A stretch of 7,378 bases of DNA from NCBI GenBank assembly GCA_947462175.1, contig CANHOE010000122.1, positions 1-7,378 of the forward strand, in the 5' to 3' direction. How positions within the stretch are numbered: position 1 is the first letter of the stretch; each line of letters opens with the position of its first letter. Below the pieces are notes generated by a model. The model saw only the letters and a program-made list of their open reading frames with translations. It was not told where the DNA came from and searched no databases. The stretch is from Burkholderiales bacterium. Lineage in GTDB: Bacteria; Pseudomonadota; Gammaproteobacteria; Burkholderiales; Burkholderiaceae_C. Shown piece by piece: positions 6,775-7,378 of the stretch. The position numbers and the translations under genes are program-made.

Positions 6775-7378
6775 ACGTTCCGTTCACGCAGGCGCCAGTA
6801 GATTCCGGGTGCGGCCAGAAGCGGATGACGACGCTGCCAATCCGTGATTTCCAATCGCACGCCTGAATGGCGTTCGACCTTCCACATGGCGTAATCCAGC
6901 GCGCCATCGAACGTGAACGATGCCTTCAGCAGCCGCGCGATGTTCAGTGGCTTGCCCAGGCGACGGCGCACAGCCCAGCGACGCGCGGCAGCTTCACGTG
7001 AAGACGACGTCAGACGCGGCTTCAACTCCCCGGCCGAAGTGGTCTCAAAGGCAACCCCCGCGACACGCCATGCATCCGGCAGCAGGCGTGCGTATCGCTC
7101 GGCATCACGCGCCACCAGGTCATCGCCGCGGGCGCCTTTTTCCACGCGCAACTCGGCCGAATAGGTGTTGGCGAACAGCGTGCGCCAGAACAACAGCGCG
7201 TCACCTTGCGTGGGGCCCAGTTCGGCGGCCCAGCGTGCTGCGGTGACCACTGCCTGCTGCACCACATCGGTCGCCGTTTCGCGATCAGCATCGCTGCGCG
7301 CCCAGGCACAGCAGCTGGGCTGTGAAAAGCGCGCCCACAGGGTGGTGTCGATCGCAGCAGGCGACACGCCGCGGCGAA
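6756..7378 (-). CDS. Unrecognised protein, C-terminal part (5' partial)
   Basis: The frame is open to the window edge (codons for R-R-G precede the GTG at 7367), so the beginning is probably outside and that GTG need not be the start. About 206 residues are visible. I do not recognise a catalytic motif. Numbered from the GTG, the first part is helical and acidic/alanine-rich (DADRETATDVVQQAV, 26-40; GDALLFWRTLFANTYSAELR, 55-74). The tail is basic with a distinctive run: RRRLGKPLNIARLLKASFTF (134-153), GALDYAMWKVERHSGVRLEI (155-174) and QRRHPLLAAPGIYWRLRERN (178-197). Similar tails recur, to my memory only, in polysaccharide-locus proteins with an upstream nucleotidyltransferase-like domain; nothing visible here proves that. 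It is the upstream partner of the glycosyltransferase-like gene ending at 5662, so a role in surface glycan synthesis is inferred from context. Confidence 0.7.
   Translation of the reverse strand, partial: RRGVSPAAIDTTLWARFSQPSCCAWARSDADRETATDVVQQAVVTAARWAAELGPTQGDALLFWRTLFANTYSAELRVEKGARGDDLVARDAERYARLLPDAWRVAGVAFETTSAGELKPRLTSSSREAAARRWAVRRRLGKPLNIARLLKASFTFDGALDYAMWKVERHSGVRLEITDWQRRHPLLAAPGIYWRLRERNVWRRSG

Overview
This is a high-GC (by eye above 60%) bacterial surface-polysaccharide locus. Codon use and gene style suggest a proteobacterium, perhaps Burkholderiales, but there is no rRNA or marker gene, so the assignment is tentative. Six genes are visible. The first and last run off the window at their 5' ends. 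I found no tRNA, rRNA, CRISPR array, insertion sequence or phage gene.

Left block, plus strand (2-3218): three genes joined by stop/start overlaps (GTGA at 1180-1183, TGATG at 2065-2069), hence very probably one operon. They are a GT-B-like surface carbohydrate biosynthesis protein (5' end missing), a sialic-acid-synthase-family enzyme without the usual C-terminal SAF (antifreeze-like) domain, and a two-domain protein that joins a CMP-nonulosonate cytidylyltransferase to a KdsC-like HAD phosphatase. The synthase resembles the 9-phosphate synthase type, and its partner carries a phosphatase with all HAD motifs present. The pair therefore reads as a compact pathway: hexose-6-phosphate plus phosphoenolpyruvate to nonulosonate-9-phosphate, then dephosphorylation, then CMP activation. 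This resembles the animal sialic acid route more than the classical bacterial NeuB/NeuA route. The exact sugar (KDN, Neu5Ac or a relative) cannot be read from sequence.

Middle block: a GT4-type glycosyltransferase on the minus strand (3232-4350) converges on the operon with a 13-base gap. It is divergent from a plus-strand gene (4525-5634) that looks like a CDP-glycerol glycerophosphotransferase/TagF-type GT-B protein. The 174-base spacer between these two starts holds a perfect 7-bp inverted repeat. Part of the 4525-5634 gene is much more AT-rich than the rest of the window.

Right block, minus strand: a weakly characterised GT-B-like glycosyltransferase (5662-6774), preceded in the same direction by the C-terminal part of an unrecognised protein (6756-7378). 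The two coding regions abut or overlap by 19 bases, so they are probably co-transcribed.

Taken together, the window encodes activation of a nonulosonic acid plus at least three, probably four, transferase-like proteins that could assemble it and other sugars into a capsule, O-antigen or related glycan. No export or polymerase gene is inside the window.
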